This document shows positions 7,724 to 18,722 of a stretch of 64,000 nucleotides of DNA, piece by piece. The notes below the pieces were generated by a model. The model searched no databases and had not been told where the DNA came from. It saw only the letters and a list, made by a program, of their open reading frames with translations. Every line of letters starts with the position of its first letter. Position 1 is the stretch's first letter. This DNA comes from Nesterenkonia sp. (lineage in GTDB: Bacteria > Actinomycetota > Actinomycetes > Actinomycetales > Micrococcaceae): contig NZ_JAJUJJ010000006.1 of the NCBI RefSeq assembly GCF_029265375.1, forward strand, positions 1 to 64,000. The letters are read 5' to 3'. The translations under genes were made by a program, and so were the position numbers.

Positions 7724-9988
7724 ATGCCGCTGATCATGATGACCAAAATGGGGGTGGAGAACCTCAACTCCCTGGACGGATCCGTGCGGCCGATGGTGCT
7801 GCGCTTCATGGAGAAGCTCGTCGAGGACGACACTCTGCCCGGACTGCGGGTCAAACCGCTGGAGGGTGCGGCCGACCGGCGCGTCCGGACCGCCCGTGTC
7901 AACGATGACTACCGAGCAGTGCTCTTCCGCGGGCAGAACCCGGACGGTCAGGCTGTCTACCACTTCGTCGGCGTCTGGCCCCATGACGAGGGCAACCGCC
8001 GCGCCGCCGAGCTGGTATTCGACTTCAACGCCCCGCTGGGGGTCGCCGAGATCGACCATGCGCCAGGTTCGGCCTCGGCCCAGGCCAATGAGGCGGAGCT
8101 GCAGGCCGCCTACCAGAAGGGGCTGGCCGACGCTGCCCGGCGTGACAACCCGCTGGAGAACTACGGCTGGACCGTCGCCACTCTGAACGCCGAGGCCGGA
8201 ATCGCCGAGCACTGGGCAGAGGCCGCGCTCGCCGCCCCCACTGAAGAGGTCCTCTACCAGGTGGCCGAGCGCATGCCTGACGTCCAACAGCTGATGCTGC
8301 TGGATCTGGCCGCAGGGACTCCGCTGGAGGAGGCCCGTGAGAAATTGGGGCTGCCCGACGCGGAGGAAGTGGAGAAGCTGCGCGGAGCCGACGAAGAGGA
8401 GCGGCTGGCAGCCGGAGTGCGCAACGCCCCGTCGTCGTTCTCCTTCCTCGGGGGCACGCCGCAGGAAGTCCAGCGTGCCTTCACCGACCTGACCATGGAG
8501 CAGTGGCAGCTCTTCCTCCACCCCGAGCAGCGGCGCTGGGTGGAGCACCGCGGCTCCGGATCCTTCCGACTCACCGGTGGGGCGGGAACCGGCAAGACAG
8601 TGGTGCTGCTGCACCGGGCCGCACACCTGCACCGGCAGCGCCCGGATGCGCGAGTGCTGCTGACCACCTACACCCGCACTCTGGAGAATGCGCTCACCCG
8701 GCAGCTTCGCCAGCTGGACGGCTCCCTGCGGCACAGCGAGCTCGGCGACCCCGGGCTGGCGATGCTCGGCATCGACCAGGTCGCCCACCAGGTGCTCACC
8801 ACCGCCGCACCGGAGCACAGGCAGGCCGCCCAGGCTGAGATCTTCGGCCAAGGGCGCAATGAGTTTGCCCAGCGGCTGCAGGATGAGCGAAGCGCCTGGG
8901 AGGAGGCGGCAGATGCGGTGCGGCCGGACCTCCCGCCGCAGCTGCGCGGCCACGCATTCCTCGCCCAGGAGTACACCTCAGTAGTGCTGGCCCAACGGCT
9001 CACCAGCGTTCAGGAATACGCCCGAGCCTCCCGCACCGGACGCGGAACCCGGTTGGGCCGGAAGGAGCGAATCCAGCTGTGGCGGGTCTTCGAACAGTTC
9101 CGCGCTATGAACCTAGCCGCTGACCGAGTCACGTACGCCGAGGTGACCGTACTGGCAGCAGCCGTGCTGGAGTCCCGTGCACGGGCGGGGGAGCGGCACC
9201 TGGCCGACCATGTGCTGGTGGACGAGGCCCAGGACTTTCATGCCGGCCACTGGCAGCTGCTGCGGGCACTGGTCGCCCAGGGGCCGGACGATCTGTTCAT
9301 CGCCGAGGACTCCCACCAGCGGATCTATGGTCAGAAGCTGACACTGAAGCAGTTCGGCATCGAAATCCGGGGGCGCTCCCGGAGGCTGAAGCTCAACTAC
9401 CGCACCACCGCGCAGAATCTGCGCTACGCCCTGTCCGTGCTGGCCGGGGAGCAGTGGCAGGGGCTGGAGGAGAACCCGGAGGAGCCCGACGAGCTCACCA
9501 GCACCGACGGGTACGTCTCCGTCCATTACGGACCGGAACCGCAGATCCTGGCCGCCTCCACGCTTAAGGGCGAGTTCGACCTGGCCGCGGAGAAGCTGCA
9601 GTCCTGGCTGGAGGCCGGAACGCAGGCCAGCGAGATAGCGGTGCTGGTGCGTAGCCGGCGCCAGGTCGAAGACGCCGCCTCAGCCCTGGCTGAGCGGGGA
9701 GTGCCCGCGCAGGCGATCATTCGCAAGCGGCCCAAGCCCGATGCTGTTCAGATCCGAACCATGCACGCAGCCAAAGGTATGGAGTTCCGCCGGGTGCTGC
9801 TGCTGGGAGTCAGTGAGGAGCACCTGCCGGCGGCCTATACTATGGACTCCCTCCCGGAGGCGGAGAAGCGGGACGCCACGCAGCGGGAGCGCTCGCTGCT
9901 GTACGTGGCCGCCTCCAGGGCTCGGGACGAGCTCGCCGTGGTCTACAGCGGGACGCCATCGCCGATGCTCAGCCTGCCCGACCAGTAG
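7724..9988 (+). CDS. UvrD/Rep-family helicase with RelE/ParE-like N-terminal domain
   Basis: This 754-residue protein joins two modules. Residues 1-105 resemble RelE/ParE toxins (VRTARVNDDYRAVLF, then YHFVGVWPHDEGNRRA). From about 260 onward it is a superfamily 1A helicase: Walker A GGAGTGKT at 285-292, DEAQD at 500-504, LNYRTT near 562, HAAKGMEF at 681 and YVAASRAR near 726. It would unwind DNA 3' to 5' using ATP. No antitoxin gene is adjacent. The toxin-like domain may be inactive, or may act as an RNA/DNA or ribosome contact. The ATG follows the upstream stop by 2 bases, with GAGGAG just upstream, so translation is probably coupled to the giant helicase. Helicase family is certain; the N-terminal fold comes from sequence pattern only. 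Confidence 0.87.
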   Translation: MPLIMMTKMGVENLNSLDGSVRPMVLRFMEKLVEDDTLPGLRVKPLEGAADRRVRTARVNDDYRAVLFRGQNPDGQAVYHFVGVWPHDEGNRRAAELVFDFNAPLGVAEIDHAPGSASAQANEAELQAAYQKGLADAARRDNPLENYGWTVATLNAEAGIAEHWAEAALAAPTEEVLYQVAERMPDVQQLMLLDLAAGTPLEEAREKLGLPDAEEVEKLRGADEEERLAAGVRNAPSSFSFLGGTPQEVQRAFTDLTMEQWQLFLHPEQRRWVEHRGSGSFRLTGGAGTGKTVVLLHRAAHLHRQRPDARVLLTTYTRTLENALTRQLRQLDGSLRHSELGDPGLAMLGIDQVAHQVLTTAAPEHRQAAQAEIFGQGRNEFAQRLQDERSAWEEAADAVRPDLPPQLRGHAFLAQEYTSVVLAQRLTSVQEYARASRTGRGTRLGRKERIQLWRVFEQFRAMNLAADRVTYAEVTVLAAAVLESRARAGERHLADHVLVDEAQDFHAGHWQLLRALVAQGPDDLFIAEDSHQRIYGQKLTLKQFGIEIRGRSRRLKLNYRTTAQNLRYALSVLAGEQWQGLEENPEEPDELTSTDGYVSVHYGPEPQILAASTLKGEFDLAAEKLQSWLEAGTQASEIAVLVRSRRQVEDAASALAERGVPAQAIIRKRPKPDAVQIRTMHAAKGMEFRRVLLLGVSEEHLPAAYTMDSLPEAEKRDATQRERSLLYVAASRARDELAVVYSGTPSPMLSLPDQ

Positions 9989-10302
9989 AACCGCTCCAGC
10001 ACGGCCCCGACCCTCAGCGGGTCGCGGCCCGGCCCGGCGTCGAGGGCTGCCCGCCCGGGGAAGCGGGGACCTCTGGGACCCCCATTCGCAAGACTCTCCG
10101 AAGCCTGGTATTGTTGACTTGATTGTTTCTGTGTGGCAGTAGGACTCGGTCCGGGTTGCGGGGTAATTGCGCAACAAATGCCACCTTTTTGCACGCCTAG
10201 GGGAGGATCCGCTCACGCGGCCCGCGGGTGTACAGAAGGATCAGCCGCGGGAGCCTCTACCTGAAGCAGGACTCCCACCACATTACGTATGGAGAACGCA
10301 TA
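9989..10302 (+). promoter_or_regulatory. Intergenic region with candidate str operon promoter
   Basis: 314 bases without a recognisable gene separate the island from rpsL. TTGACT at 10114-10119 (overlapped by TTGATT, 10119-10124) and a TAGGAC-like -10 at 10140-10145 are promoter candidates, although the spacing is 20 or 15 rather than 17. The rpsL ribosome site GGAG (10291-10294) lies at the end. In most actinobacteria rpoC lies upstream of rpsL; here the island does. Confidence 0.4.
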
Positions 10303-10677
10303 GTGCCTACTATTCAGCAGCTGGTGCGCAAGGGACGCACCCCCAAAGCCGCGAAGAACGCGACCCCTGCTCTGCAGGGATCCCCGATGCGGCGCGGTGT
10401 GTGCACCCGTGTGTACACCACGACCCCTAAGAAGCCGAACTCCGCACTGCGCAAGGTGGCCCGTGTCCGCCTGGGCGGCGGCGTGGAGGTCACCGCCTAC
10501 ATCCCGGGCGAAGGCCACAACCTGCAGGAGCACTCCATCGTGCTGGTGCGCGGCGGCCGTGTGAAGGACCTCCCCGGCGTTCGCTACAAGATCGTCCGCG
10601 GCGCCCTCGACACCCAGGGTGTCAAGGGTCGCGGCCAGGCACGCAGCCGCTACGGTGCGAAGAAGGAGAAGAAGTAA
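10303..10677 (+). CDS. rpsL: 30S ribosomal protein S12
   Basis: This is the 124-residue S12 of the decoding centre, first gene of the str operon. The conserved segments [19 protein letters not shown] and [12 protein letters not shown] are present, with lysines at the two streptomycin-resistance positions, so wild-type (sensitive) residues. The start is GTG 10303, 8 bases after GGAG. Upstream in-frame codons would add residues not found in S12. Its TAA overlaps the ATG of rpsG. Confidence 0.98.
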   Translation: MPTIQQLVRKGRTPKAAKNATPALQGSPMRRGVCTRVYTTTPKKPNSALRKVARVRLGGGVEVTAYIPGEGHNLQEHSIVLVRGGRVKDLPGVRYKIVRGALDTQGVKGRGQARSRYGAKKEKK

Positions 10678-11147
10678 TGCCTCGTAAGGGACCCGCTCCG
10701 AAGCGCCCCCTCGTCCAGGACCCCGTCCACGGCTCGCCGCTGGTCACCCAGCTGATCAACAAGGTGCTGGTGGACGGCAAGAAGTCCACCGCTGAGCGCA
10801 TCGTCTACGGCGCACTCGACGGCGTGGCCAAGAAGACCAGCGAGAACCCCGTGGAGGTCCTGAAGACCGCCATGGACAATGTTCGCCCCGCTCTGGAGGT
10901 CCGCTCCCGCCGCGTCGGCGGCGCCACCTACCAGGTGCCCGTGGAGGTCAAGCCCGGCCGCGCCACCGCGCTGGCGCTGCGCTGGCTGGTCGGCTACGCC
11001 AAGGACCGCCGCGAGAAGACGATGACCGAGCGCCTGATGAACGAGATCCTCGACGCCTCCAACGGCCTGGGCGCCGCTGTGAAGCGCCGTGAGGACACCC
11101 ACAAGATGGCTGAGGCCAACAAGGCCTTCGCCCACTACCGCTGGTAA
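10677..11147 (+). CDS. rpsG: 30S ribosomal protein S7
   Basis: This is the 156-residue S7, which nucleates assembly of the 30S head and contacts E-site tRNA. The standard N-terminus [12 protein letters not shown] and standard length are present. ATG 10677 shares one base with the rpsL stop (TAATG), so translation is coupled. fusA follows after 57 bases. Confidence 0.98.
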   Translation: MPRKGPAPKRPLVQDPVHGSPLVTQLINKVLVDGKKSTAERIVYGALDGVAKKTSENPVEVLKTAMDNVRPALEVRSRRVGGATYQVPVEVKPGRATALALRWLVGYAKDRREKTMTERLMNEILDASNGLGAAVKRREDTHKMAEANKAFAHYRW

Positions 11148-11204
11148 GCCAAGCCCTGCCGGGGCCTCTACCCAGAAGCAACCACCAACTAAGGGGAAAA
11201 CACT

Positions 11205-13322
11205 GTGGCACAACAAGAGGTGCTCACTGACCTGAAGAAGGTCCGCAACATCGGCATCATGGCGCACATCGATGCTGGTAAGACCACCACCACCGAACGC
11301 ATCCTGTTCTACACCGGTCTGAACCACAAGATCGGTGAAACCCACGACGGTGCATCCACCACCGACTGGATGGAGCAGGAGAAGGAACGCGGCATCACCA
11401 TCACCTCCGCCGCAGTGACCTGCTTCTGGGAGAACAACCAGATCAACATCATCGACACCCCCGGCCACGTCGACTTCACCGTCGAGGTGGAGCGCTCGCT
11501 GCGCGTGCTCGACGGCGCCGTGGCTGTCTTTGACGCCAAGGAGGGTGTGGAGCCGCAGTCGGAGACGGTGTGGCGCCAGGCCGATAAGTACAACGTGCCG
11601 CGCATCTGCTTCGTCAACAAGATGGACAAGCTCGGCGCCGACTTCTACTTCACCGTCGACACCATCAAGTCTCGTCTGGGCGCCAAGCCGCTGGTGATGC
11701 AGCTGCCCATCGGCGTCGAGAACGACTTCGTCGGCGTCGTCGACCTGCTGCAGATGAAGGCTCTGGTGTGGCCCGGCGACGCCAAGGGTGACGTGACCAT
11801 GGGTGCGGAGTACGAGACCCGGGACATCCCCGAGGACCTGCAGGCCAAGGCCGAGGAGTACCGCAACGAGCTCATCGAGAACGTCGCCGAGGCCGACGAG
11901 GAGCTCATGGAGAAGTACCTCGAGGGCGAAGAGCTGACCCTCGAGGAGCTCAAGGACGGCATCCGCAAGCTGACCGTGGCCGGCGAGGCCTACCCGGTCT
12001 TGTGCGGCTCCGCGTTCAAGAACCGCGGTGTGCAGCCGATGCTGGACGCCGTCGTCGACTACCTGCCCTCCCCGGCAGACGTCGAGGCCATGGAGGGCCA
12101 CGAGATGGGCGACGAGGACAAGGTCCTCACCCGCAAGCCCTCCAAGGACGACCCGTTCTCCGCGCTGGTGTTCAAGATCGCCTCCCACCCGTTCTTCGGT
12201 CAGCTGACCTTCATCCGGGTGTACTCGGGCAAGCTGTCCTCGGGCACGCAGATCCTGAACTCCACCAAGAACAAGCGCGAGCGCATCGGCAAGCTGTTCC
12301 AGATGCACGCCAACAAGGAGAACCCGGTCGAAGAGGTCCAGGCCGGCCATATCTACGCGGTCATCGGGCTGAAGGACGTCACCACCGGTGACACCCTGTG
12401 CGATCCGAGCAACCCGATCGTGCTGGAGTCCATGAGCTTCCCGGAGCCGGTGATCAACGTGGCGATCGAGCCGAAGTCCAAGGGCGACCAGGAGAAGCTG
12501 TCCACCGCCATCCAGAAGCTGGTGGCTGAGGACCCGACCTTCACCGTCTCCCTGGACGAGGAGACCGGCCAGACCGTCATCGGCGGTATGGGCGAGCTCC
12601 ACCTGGACGTCTTCGTGGACCGCATGAAGCGCGAGTTCAAGGTGGAGGCCAACGTCGGCAAGCCGCAGGTCGCCTACCGCGAAACCATCCGCCAGAAGGC
12701 CGAGAACGTCGAGTACACCCACAAGAAGCAGACTGGCGGTTCCGGCCAGTTCGCCAAGGTCATCCTGGACTTCGAGCCGCTGGAGACCGACGGTGAGGAG
12801 ATGTACGAGTTCGTCAACGCCGTCACCGGCGGCCGCATCCCGCGCGAGTACATCCCGTCAGTGGACGCCGGCATCCAGGATGCCATGCAGCTCGGCGTCG
12901 TGGCGGGCTACCCGATGGTCGGTGTGAAGGCCACCCTGAAGGACGGTCAGTACCACGACGTCGACTCCTCCGAGATGGCGTTCAAGCTCGCCGGCTCCCA
13001 GGCCTTCAAGGAGGGCGTCAAGCGTGCCAAGCCGGTGCTGCTGGAGCCCATGATGGCCGTGGAGGTCCGTACTCCTGAGGAGTACATGGGCGACGTCATC
13101 GGTGACCTGAACTCCCGCCGCGGCCACATCCAGTCCATGGAGGACGCCGCAGGGGTCAAGGTGGTCAAGGCCACTGTGCCGCTGTCGGAGATGTTCGGCT
13201 ACATCGGTGAGCTGCGTTCCCGCACCCAGGGACGCGCCGTGTTCACCATGTCCTTCGACTCCTACGCTGAGGCGCCGAAGGCCGTGGCCGACGAAGTCAT
13301 CGAGAAGAACCGCGGCGAGTGA
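11205..13322 (+). CDS. fusA: Elongation factor G
   Basis: This 705-residue translocase GTPase moves tRNA and mRNA on the ribosome. The G-domain motifs are G1 [10 protein letters not shown]2 RGITIT, G3 DTPGHVDFT and G4 NKMD. Domains II-V follow at normal length, including the domain IV loop around [15 protein letters not shown]. The start is GTG 11205 with AAGGGGA upstream. It is third in the str operon. A small hairpin at the stop codon and a probable tuf promoter follow, so tuf can be made separately. Confidence 0.98.
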   Translation: MAQQEVLTDLKKVRNIGIMAHIDAGKTTTTERILFYTGLNHKIGETHDGASTTDWMEQEKERGITITSAAVTCFWENNQINIIDTPGHVDFTVEVERSLRVLDGAVAVFDAKEGVEPQSETVWRQADKYNVPRICFVNKMDKLGADFYFTVDTIKSRLGAKPLVMQLPIGVENDFVGVVDLLQMKALVWPGDAKGDVTMGAEYETRDIPEDLQAKAEEYRNELIENVAEADEELMEKYLEGEELTLEELKDGIRKLTVAGEAYPVLCGSAFKNRGVQPMLDAVVDYLPSPADVEAMEGHEMGDEDKVLTRKPSKDDPFSALVFKIASHPFFGQLTFIRVYSGKLSSGTQILNSTKNKRERIGKLFQMHANKENPVEEVQAGHIYAVIGLKDVTTGDTLCDPSNPIVLESMSFPEPVINVAIEPKSKGDQEKLSTAIQKLVAEDPTFTVSLDEETGQTVIGGMGELHLDVFVDRMKREFKVEANVGKPQVAYRETIRQKAENVEYTHKKQTGGSGQFAKVILDFEPLETDGEEMYEFVNAVTGGRIPREYIPSVDAGIQDAMQLGVVAGYPMVGVKATLKDGQYHDVDSSEMAFKLAGSQAFKEGVKRAKPVLLEPMMAVEVRTPEEYMGDVIGDLNSRRGHIQSMEDAAGVKVVKATVPLSEMFGYIGELRSRTQGRAVFTMSFDSYAEAPKAVADEVIEKNRGE

Positions 13323-13370
13323 TCCGGCGCGTCAGCCGGATTTCCCCGCAACCCCCGAAATTAGTAGACT
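13322..13370 (+). promoter_or_regulatory. fusA-tuf hairpin and candidate tuf promoter
   Basis: ATCCGGC/GCCGGAT forms a 7-bp stem at 13322-13341 right after the fusA stop. TAGACT at 13365-13370 is a plausible -10; no clear -35 is seen. An A/T-richer leader of about 75 bases then leads to the AGGAGG before tuf. Confidence 0.4.
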
Positions 13371-13445
13371 TGCGAGAGTTTCAGCGTGGGACCCCCCCTG
13401 CCTGAAGTAAGTCTTACTCAAAACCACGTTCTATAGGAGGAACCA

Positions 13446-14636
13446 GTGGCCAAGGCAAAGTTCGAGCGGAACAAGCCTCACCTCAACATCGGCACCATCG
13501 GTCACGTTGACCATGGCAAGACCACCCTGACCGCCGCCATCTCCAAGGTGCTGGCCGACAAGTACCCGGACCTCAACGAGGCCAAGGACTTCGCCGACGT
13601 CGACAACGCTCCCGAGGAGCGCGAGCGCGGCATCACCATCAACGTCTCCCACGTGGAGTACCAGACCGAGAAGCGTCACTACGCCCACGTGGACGCCCCC
13701 GGTCACGCTGACTACGTGAAGAACATGATCACCGGTGCCGCCCAGATGGACGGCGCGATCCTGGTGGTCGCCGCCACCGACGGCCCGATGGCTCAGACCC
13801 GCGAGCACGTGCTGCTGGCCCGCCAGGTCGGCGTGCCGGCTCTGCTGGTGGCCCTGAACAAGGCTGACATGGTCGAGGACGAGGAGCTGCTGGACCTGGT
13901 CGAGATGGAGGTGCGCGAGCTGCTCTCCGACCAGGAGTTCGACGGCGACAACGCACCCGTGATCCGCACCTCCGGCCTGAAGGCCCTGGAGGGCGACGCC
14001 GAGTGGGTCAAGACCGTCGAGGACCTCATGGACGCCGTCGACGAGTACATCCCCGAGCCGGAGCGCGACAAGGACAAGCCGTTCCTGATGCCGATCGAGG
14101 ACGTCTTCACCATCACCGGCCGCGGCACCGTGGTCACCGGTCGCGCCGAGCGCGGCACCCTGGCCATCAACTCCGAGGTCGAGATCATCGGTCTGCGCGA
14201 CAAGCAGAAGACCACCGTGACCGGTATCGAGATGTTCCACAAGCAGCTCGACGAGGCATGGGCCGGCGAGAACTGCGGCCTGCTGCTGCGCGGTCTGAAG
14301 CGTGACGACGTCGAGCGCGGCCAGGTGGTGGCTGCTCCCGGCTCCATCACCCCGCACACCAAGTTCGAGGCCAACGTCTACATTCTGTCCAAGGATGAGG
14401 GCGGCCGCCACAACCCCTTCTACACCAACTACCGTCCGCAGTTCTACTTCCGGACCACGGACGTGACCGGTGTGATCGAGCTGCCCGAGGGCACTGAGAT
14501 GGTGATGCCCGGTGACAACACCGAGATGACCGTCGAGCTCATCCAGCCGATCGCTATGGAGGAGGGCCTCGGCTTCGCCATCCGTGAGGGTGGCCGCACC
14601 GTGGGCTCCGGTCGTGTGACCAAGATCCTCGACTGA
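13446..14636 (+). CDS. tuf: Elongation factor Tu
   Basis: This 396-residue GTPase delivers aminoacyl-tRNA to the ribosome. [24 protein letters not shown] and NKADMV are the G motifs; domains II and III follow at full length to RVTKILD. The start is GTG 13446, after ATAGGAGGAACCA. It is the only tuf in the window and the last gene of the str cluster, ending at a strong terminator. Confidence 0.98.
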   Translation: MAKAKFERNKPHLNIGTIGHVDHGKTTLTAAISKVLADKYPDLNEAKDFADVDNAPEERERGITINVSHVEYQTEKRHYAHVDAPGHADYVKNMITGAAQMDGAILVVAATDGPMAQTREHVLLARQVGVPALLVALNKADMVEDEELLDLVEMEVRELLSDQEFDGDNAPVIRTSGLKALEGDAEWVKTVEDLMDAVDEYIPEPERDKDKPFLMPIEDVFTITGRGTVVTGRAERGTLAINSEVEIIGLRDKQKTTVTGIEMFHKQLDEAWAGENCGLLLRGLKRDDVERGQVVAAPGSITPHTKFEANVYILSKDEGGRHNPFYTNYRPQFYFRTTDVTGVIELPEGTEMVMPGDNTEMTVELIQPIAMEEGLGFAIREGGRTVGSGRVTKILD

Positions 14637-14668
14637 TCTCTTTCAAGTCGCTGATCTGAACTGATCGC

Positions 14669-14709
14669 AGCGAGACCCCGGCGTCGCCAGACGATGCCGG
14701 GGTCTCGCT
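14669..14709 (+). terminator. Terminator after tuf
   Basis: A perfect 14-bp stem (AGCGAGACCCCGGC at 14669-14682 with its complement at 14696-14709) has a 13-base loop. It closes the str operon. Confidence 0.85.
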
Positions 14710-15229
14710 GTATCTGAGGCAGCCCCGCTCACAGGAGCCCGCTGAATCTCCGGCGGAATCGGTGCGGGCCCACCTCTGCCGGCGGGCCCGCCCGCGTGGG
14801 CGGCTGCGCCCCGGGCGCCCTCTCGGCACTGGTCTGCGATCCGATTTGCCACGGGGGTGCGCGCCGTGGCATCATAGACAAGTTGCTCACGGACACCTGT
14901 GTCCAGTCGCCGCGCGCAGCGCGGGGGAGAGCAGAAAATCCAAGGACTACCACCCGGAGACTGCGCGGGTGTTGCTGTGCCCAGATGTCTGAGCATCAAA
15001 GCGACACGCCCGACCGCGTGGACCGGACGCCAGCAGCGGGAGGAACCCGCTCCTCCGCCCCGAAAGCCGCACAGGCGGCCGAAGGGGAGGCAGAGGATTC
15101 TCGCTGCTCGGTCAGGCCATAACTGCAGAAGGTGTTGACAGCTCTTTCTGGGGACACTCCTGCGTCCACCCCCATGGCCTGCCCGAGACGATTGGAATTG
15201 CACATCTGACCAGAAAGAGGCTCAACGCC
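14710..15229 (+). promoter_or_regulatory. S10 operon upstream region with two candidate promoters
   Basis: 520 bases hold no recognisable gene. Candidate promoters are TTGCCA (14846-14851) with CATCAT (14870-14875) at 18 bases, and TTGACA (15135-15140) with only a weak -10 near 15153-15163. A GC hairpin (CCGCCC/GGGCGG, near 14786-14802) lies upstream. The region may carry a leader for autogenous control, but I see no known leader structure. Confidence 0.4.
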
Positions 15230-15538
15230 ATGGCGGGACAGAAAATCCGCATCCGGCTGAAGTCGTACGACCACGAGGTCATCGACACCTCGGCCCGGAA
15301 GATCGTCGACACGGTCACGCGCGCAGGCGCCACGGTGGTCGGCCCCGTGCCGCTGCCGACTGAGAAGAACGTCTACGCCGTGATTCGTTCTCCTCACAAG
15401 TACAAGGACTCTCGCGAGCACTTCGAGATGCGCACCCACAAGCGCCTGATCGACATCGTGGACCCGACGCCGAAGGCTGTCGACTCCCTGATGCGTCTCG
15501 ACCTGCCTGCAGACGTCAACATCGAGATCAAGCTTTAA
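15230..15538 (+). CDS. rpsJ: 30S ribosomal protein S10
   Basis: S10 of 102 residues is the first gene of the S10 operon. It sits in the 30S head and, in other bacteria, is also the NusE antitermination factor. [19 protein letters not shown] and [17 protein letters not shown] are family signatures. ATG 15230 follows AGAAAGAGG. Confidence 0.98.
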   Translation: MAGQKIRIRLKSYDHEVIDTSARKIVDTVTRAGATVVGPVPLPTEKNVYAVIRSPHKYKDSREHFEMRTHKRLIDIVDPTPKAVDSLMRLDLPADVNIEIKL

Positions 15539-15558
15539 GAGGGGGTGCTGAGAGAACT

Positions 15559-16221
15559 ATGACCAACATTTCCCGCACTGAACTGCCTGTGAAGGGGCTG
15601 CTGGGCACGAAGCTCGGCATGACCCAGGTCTGGGACGAGAACAACAACTTCGTCCCGGTCACCGTCATCCAGGCCGACTCCAACGTCGTGACCCAGGTCC
15701 GCACCTCCGAGACCGACGGCTACAACGCTGTCCAGATCGGCTACGGCGCGATCGACCCGCGCAAGGTCACCAAGCCGCTGGCCGGCCACTTCGAGAAGGC
15801 CGGTGTGACTCCCCGCCGCCACCTGGTGGAGATCCGCACCGCCGACGCCGCCGACTACGAGGCCGGCCAGGAGCTGAAGGCAGAGACCTTCGAAGCTGGC
15901 CAGAAGGTCGACGTCATCGGCAAGACCAAGGGCAAAGGCTACGCCGGTGTGATGAAGCGTCACGGATTCGCCGGCGTCGGCGCCTCCCACGGTCAGCACA
16001 AGAACCACCGCAAGCCCGGAGCCATCGGCGGCGCAGCCACCCCCGGCCGCGTCTTCAAGGGCGTGCGGATGGCCGGCCGGATGGGCAACGTCCGCCACAC
16101 CACGCACAACCTCACCGTCCACGCCGTGGACACCGAGAAGAACCTGCTGCTCATCAAGGGTGCCGTTCCCGGCCCCAAGGGCGGGGTCATCCTGGTCCGC
16201 ACGGCAGTGAAGGGAGCATGA
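15559..16221 (+). CDS. rplC: 50S ribosomal protein L3
   Basis: L3 of 220 residues binds 23S rRNA near the 3' end and reaches the peptidyl-transferase centre. The long loop with [17 protein letters not shown] contains the glutamine methylated by PrmB in other bacteria. ATG 15559; the next gene's ribosome site lies in its last codons. Confidence 0.98.
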   Translation: MTNISRTELPVKGLLGTKLGMTQVWDENNNFVPVTVIQADSNVVTQVRTSETDGYNAVQIGYGAIDPRKVTKPLAGHFEKAGVTPRRHLVEIRTADAADYEAGQELKAETFEAGQKVDVIGKTKGKGYAGVMKRHGFAGVGASHGQHKNHRKPGAIGGAATPGRVFKGVRMAGRMGNVRHTTHNLTVHAVDTEKNLLLIKGAVPGPKGGVILVRTAVKGA

Positions 16222-16226
16222 GAATC

Positions 16227-16844
16227 ATGGCAACCAAGGTTTCCACTGACCTCCCCGCAGAGATCTTCGACGTCGAGACCAACCCGGCGCTGATCCACCA
16301 GGTCGTCGTCGCCCAGCAGGCCGCCGCACGGCAGGGGACCCACAAGACCAAGACCCGGTCCGAGCGCTCGGGCACCACTGCCAAGCCCTTCCGCCAGAAG
16401 GGCACCGGCCGTGCACGCCAGGGCTCGATGATCGCCCCCCACATGGTCGGCGGCGGCGTGGTCCACGGACCCGCCCCGCGCAGCTACACCAAGCGCACCC
16501 CCAAGAAGATGAAGGCCGCCGCCCTGCGCGGAGCCCTCTCCGACCGGGCGCGCAACGGCCGCATCCACGTGGTGGACGCACTGGTCTCCGAGCCCTCCAC
16601 CAAGGCCGCCAAGGCAGCCCTGGCCTCCATCGGCGGGGTCGACCGCAACTGGCTGGTGGTCATCGACCGCAGCGACGACGCCGCTGCGCTGGCCACCCGC
16701 AACCTGCCCAACGTCCACACTCTCTACGCCGACCAGCTGAACACCTACGACGTGCTCGTCTCCGACGACGTCGTGTTCACCCAGGCCGGCTACGAGGCCT
16801 TCCTGGCTCACGCCCAGGGTGCGAAGAAGGAGGAGGCCAAGTGA
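16227..16844 (+). CDS. rplD: 50S ribosomal protein L4
   Basis: L4 of 205 residues lines the exit tunnel; in E. coli it also represses its own operon. The tunnel loop is [20 protein letters not shown]. Start ATG 16227 is preferred because AGGGAG (16211-16216) is 10 bases away, while ATG 16218 would be 1 base from it. The stop overlaps the rplW start by 4 bases. Confidence 0.97.
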   Translation: MATKVSTDLPAEIFDVETNPALIHQVVVAQQAAARQGTHKTKTRSERSGTTAKPFRQKGTGRARQGSMIAPHMVGGGVVHGPAPRSYTKRTPKKMKAAALRGALSDRARNGRIHVVDALVSEPSTKAAKAALASIGGVDRNWLVVIDRSDDAAALATRNLPNVHTLYADQLNTYDVLVSDDVVFTQAGYEAFLAHAQGAKKEEAK

Positions 16845-17149
16845 GCGTCCTGACCGAGAAGGATCCCCGCGATGTCATCATCGCGCCGGTGATCTCGGAG
16901 AAGTCCTACAACAACATCGACGAGGGCAAGTACACGTTCCTGGTCGACACCCGTTCCACCAAGACTGAGATCAAGTACGCCGTGGAGAAGATCTTCGGCG
17001 TCAAGGTCGACAAGGTCAACACCATCAACCGTCCGGGCAAGCGCAAGCGCACCCGCTTCGGCTGGGGCTCCCGCAACGACACCAAGCGGGCAGTCGTCAC
17101 CCTCAAAGAGGGACATGCAATTGACATCTTCGGAGGATCCGCTGCATAA
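16841..17149 (+). CDS. rplW: 50S ribosomal protein L23
   Basis: L23 of 102 residues surrounds the tunnel exit and is the docking point for trigger factor and [23 protein letters not shown] is the family signature. GTG 16841 overlaps the rplD stop (GTGA), so the two are translationally coupled. Confidence 0.97.
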   Translation: MSVLTEKDPRDVIIAPVISEKSYNNIDEGKYTFLVDTRSTKTEIKYAVEKIFGVKVDKVNTINRPGKRKRTRFGWGSRNDTKRAVVTLKEGHAIDIFGGSAA

Positions 17150-17183
17150 GGCAGCCGGAACCACTTGATCGAGGAAGAGAAGA

Positions 17184-18020
<837 letters not shown>

Positions 18021-18032
18021 GAGCCTGGAAAC

Positions 18033-18314
18033 ATGCCACGCAGCCTGAAGAAGGGCCCCTTCGTTGATCAGCACCTGTACCTGAAGGTCGCCGCTGAGAA
18101 CGAAAAGGGCACCAAGAACGTCATCAAGACCTGGTCCCGCCGTTCGATGATCATCCCGGACATGCTCGGCCACACCATCGCCGTGCACGACGGACGCAAG
18201 CACATCCCGGTGTTCATCACCGAATCGATGGTCGGGCACAAGCTCGGCGAGTTTGCTCCGACCCGCACTTTCCGCGGCCACGTGAAGGACGACAAGAAGG
18301 GCAAGCGCCGCTGA
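18033..18314 (+). CDS. rpsS: 30S ribosomal protein S19
   Basis: S19 of 93 residues binds the 30S head with S13 near the A site. The N-terminus [15 protein letters not shown] is diagnostic. It starts 12 bases after rplB. Confidence 0.98.
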   Translation: MPRSLKKGPFVDQHLYLKVAAENEKGTKNVIKTWSRRSMIIPDMLGHTIAVHDGRKHIPVFITESMVGHKLGEFAPTRTFRGHVKDDKKGKRR

Positions 18315-18356
18315 GGCGGCGCTGCCACTTCTGACGAAGACGAGAGAAGGAAAGCA

Positions 18357-18722
18357 ATGGAAGCCAAGGCAATTGCGCGCTACCTGCGTGTGACGCCTAT
18401 GAAGGCCCGGCGCGTCGTCGACCTTGTCCGCGGCAAGCAGGCCAATGAGGCACTGGCAATTCTGCAGTTCGCCCCCCAGGGCGCCTCGGAGCCGGTGTAC
18501 AAGGTGGTCGCATCCGCGATGGCCAACGCCCGCCAGCACGCCGACAAGGCCGGAGTCGCCTTCAACGAGGACGACTACTACATCACCGAAGCCCGCGTCG
18601 ACGAAGGCCCCACCATGAAGCGGTTCCGCCCCCGTGCACAGGGTCGCGCATTCCGCATCAACAAGCGCACCAGCCACGTGACCATCGTGGTCGGCACAGA
18701 AGAGAAAGGTGGAGATCAGTAG
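18357..18722 (+). CDS. rplV: 50S ribosomal protein L22
   Basis: L22 of 121 residues has a long hairpin ([20 protein letters not shown]) that narrows the exit tunnel and is the macrolide-resistance site in other bacteria. ATG 18357 follows GAGAAGGAAAG. The stop TAG shares a base with the rpsC GTG. Confidence 0.98.
   Translation: MEAKAIARYLRVTPMKARRVVDLVRGKQANEALAILQFAPQGASEPVYKVVASAMANARQHADKAGVAFNEDDYYITEARVDEGPTMKRFRPRAQGRAFRINKRTSHVTIVVGTEEKGGDQ

Noticed and set aside
10650..12722. 690-codon open frame on the minus strand opposite rpsG and fusA
   Set aside because: It is a high-GC shadow of the real genes; the translation has no domain and is leucine/valine-rich and repetitive.
14710..15229. 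Small genes in the S10 upstream region
   Set aside because: Open frames exist on both strands, but none has a recognised motif or convincing ribosome site.
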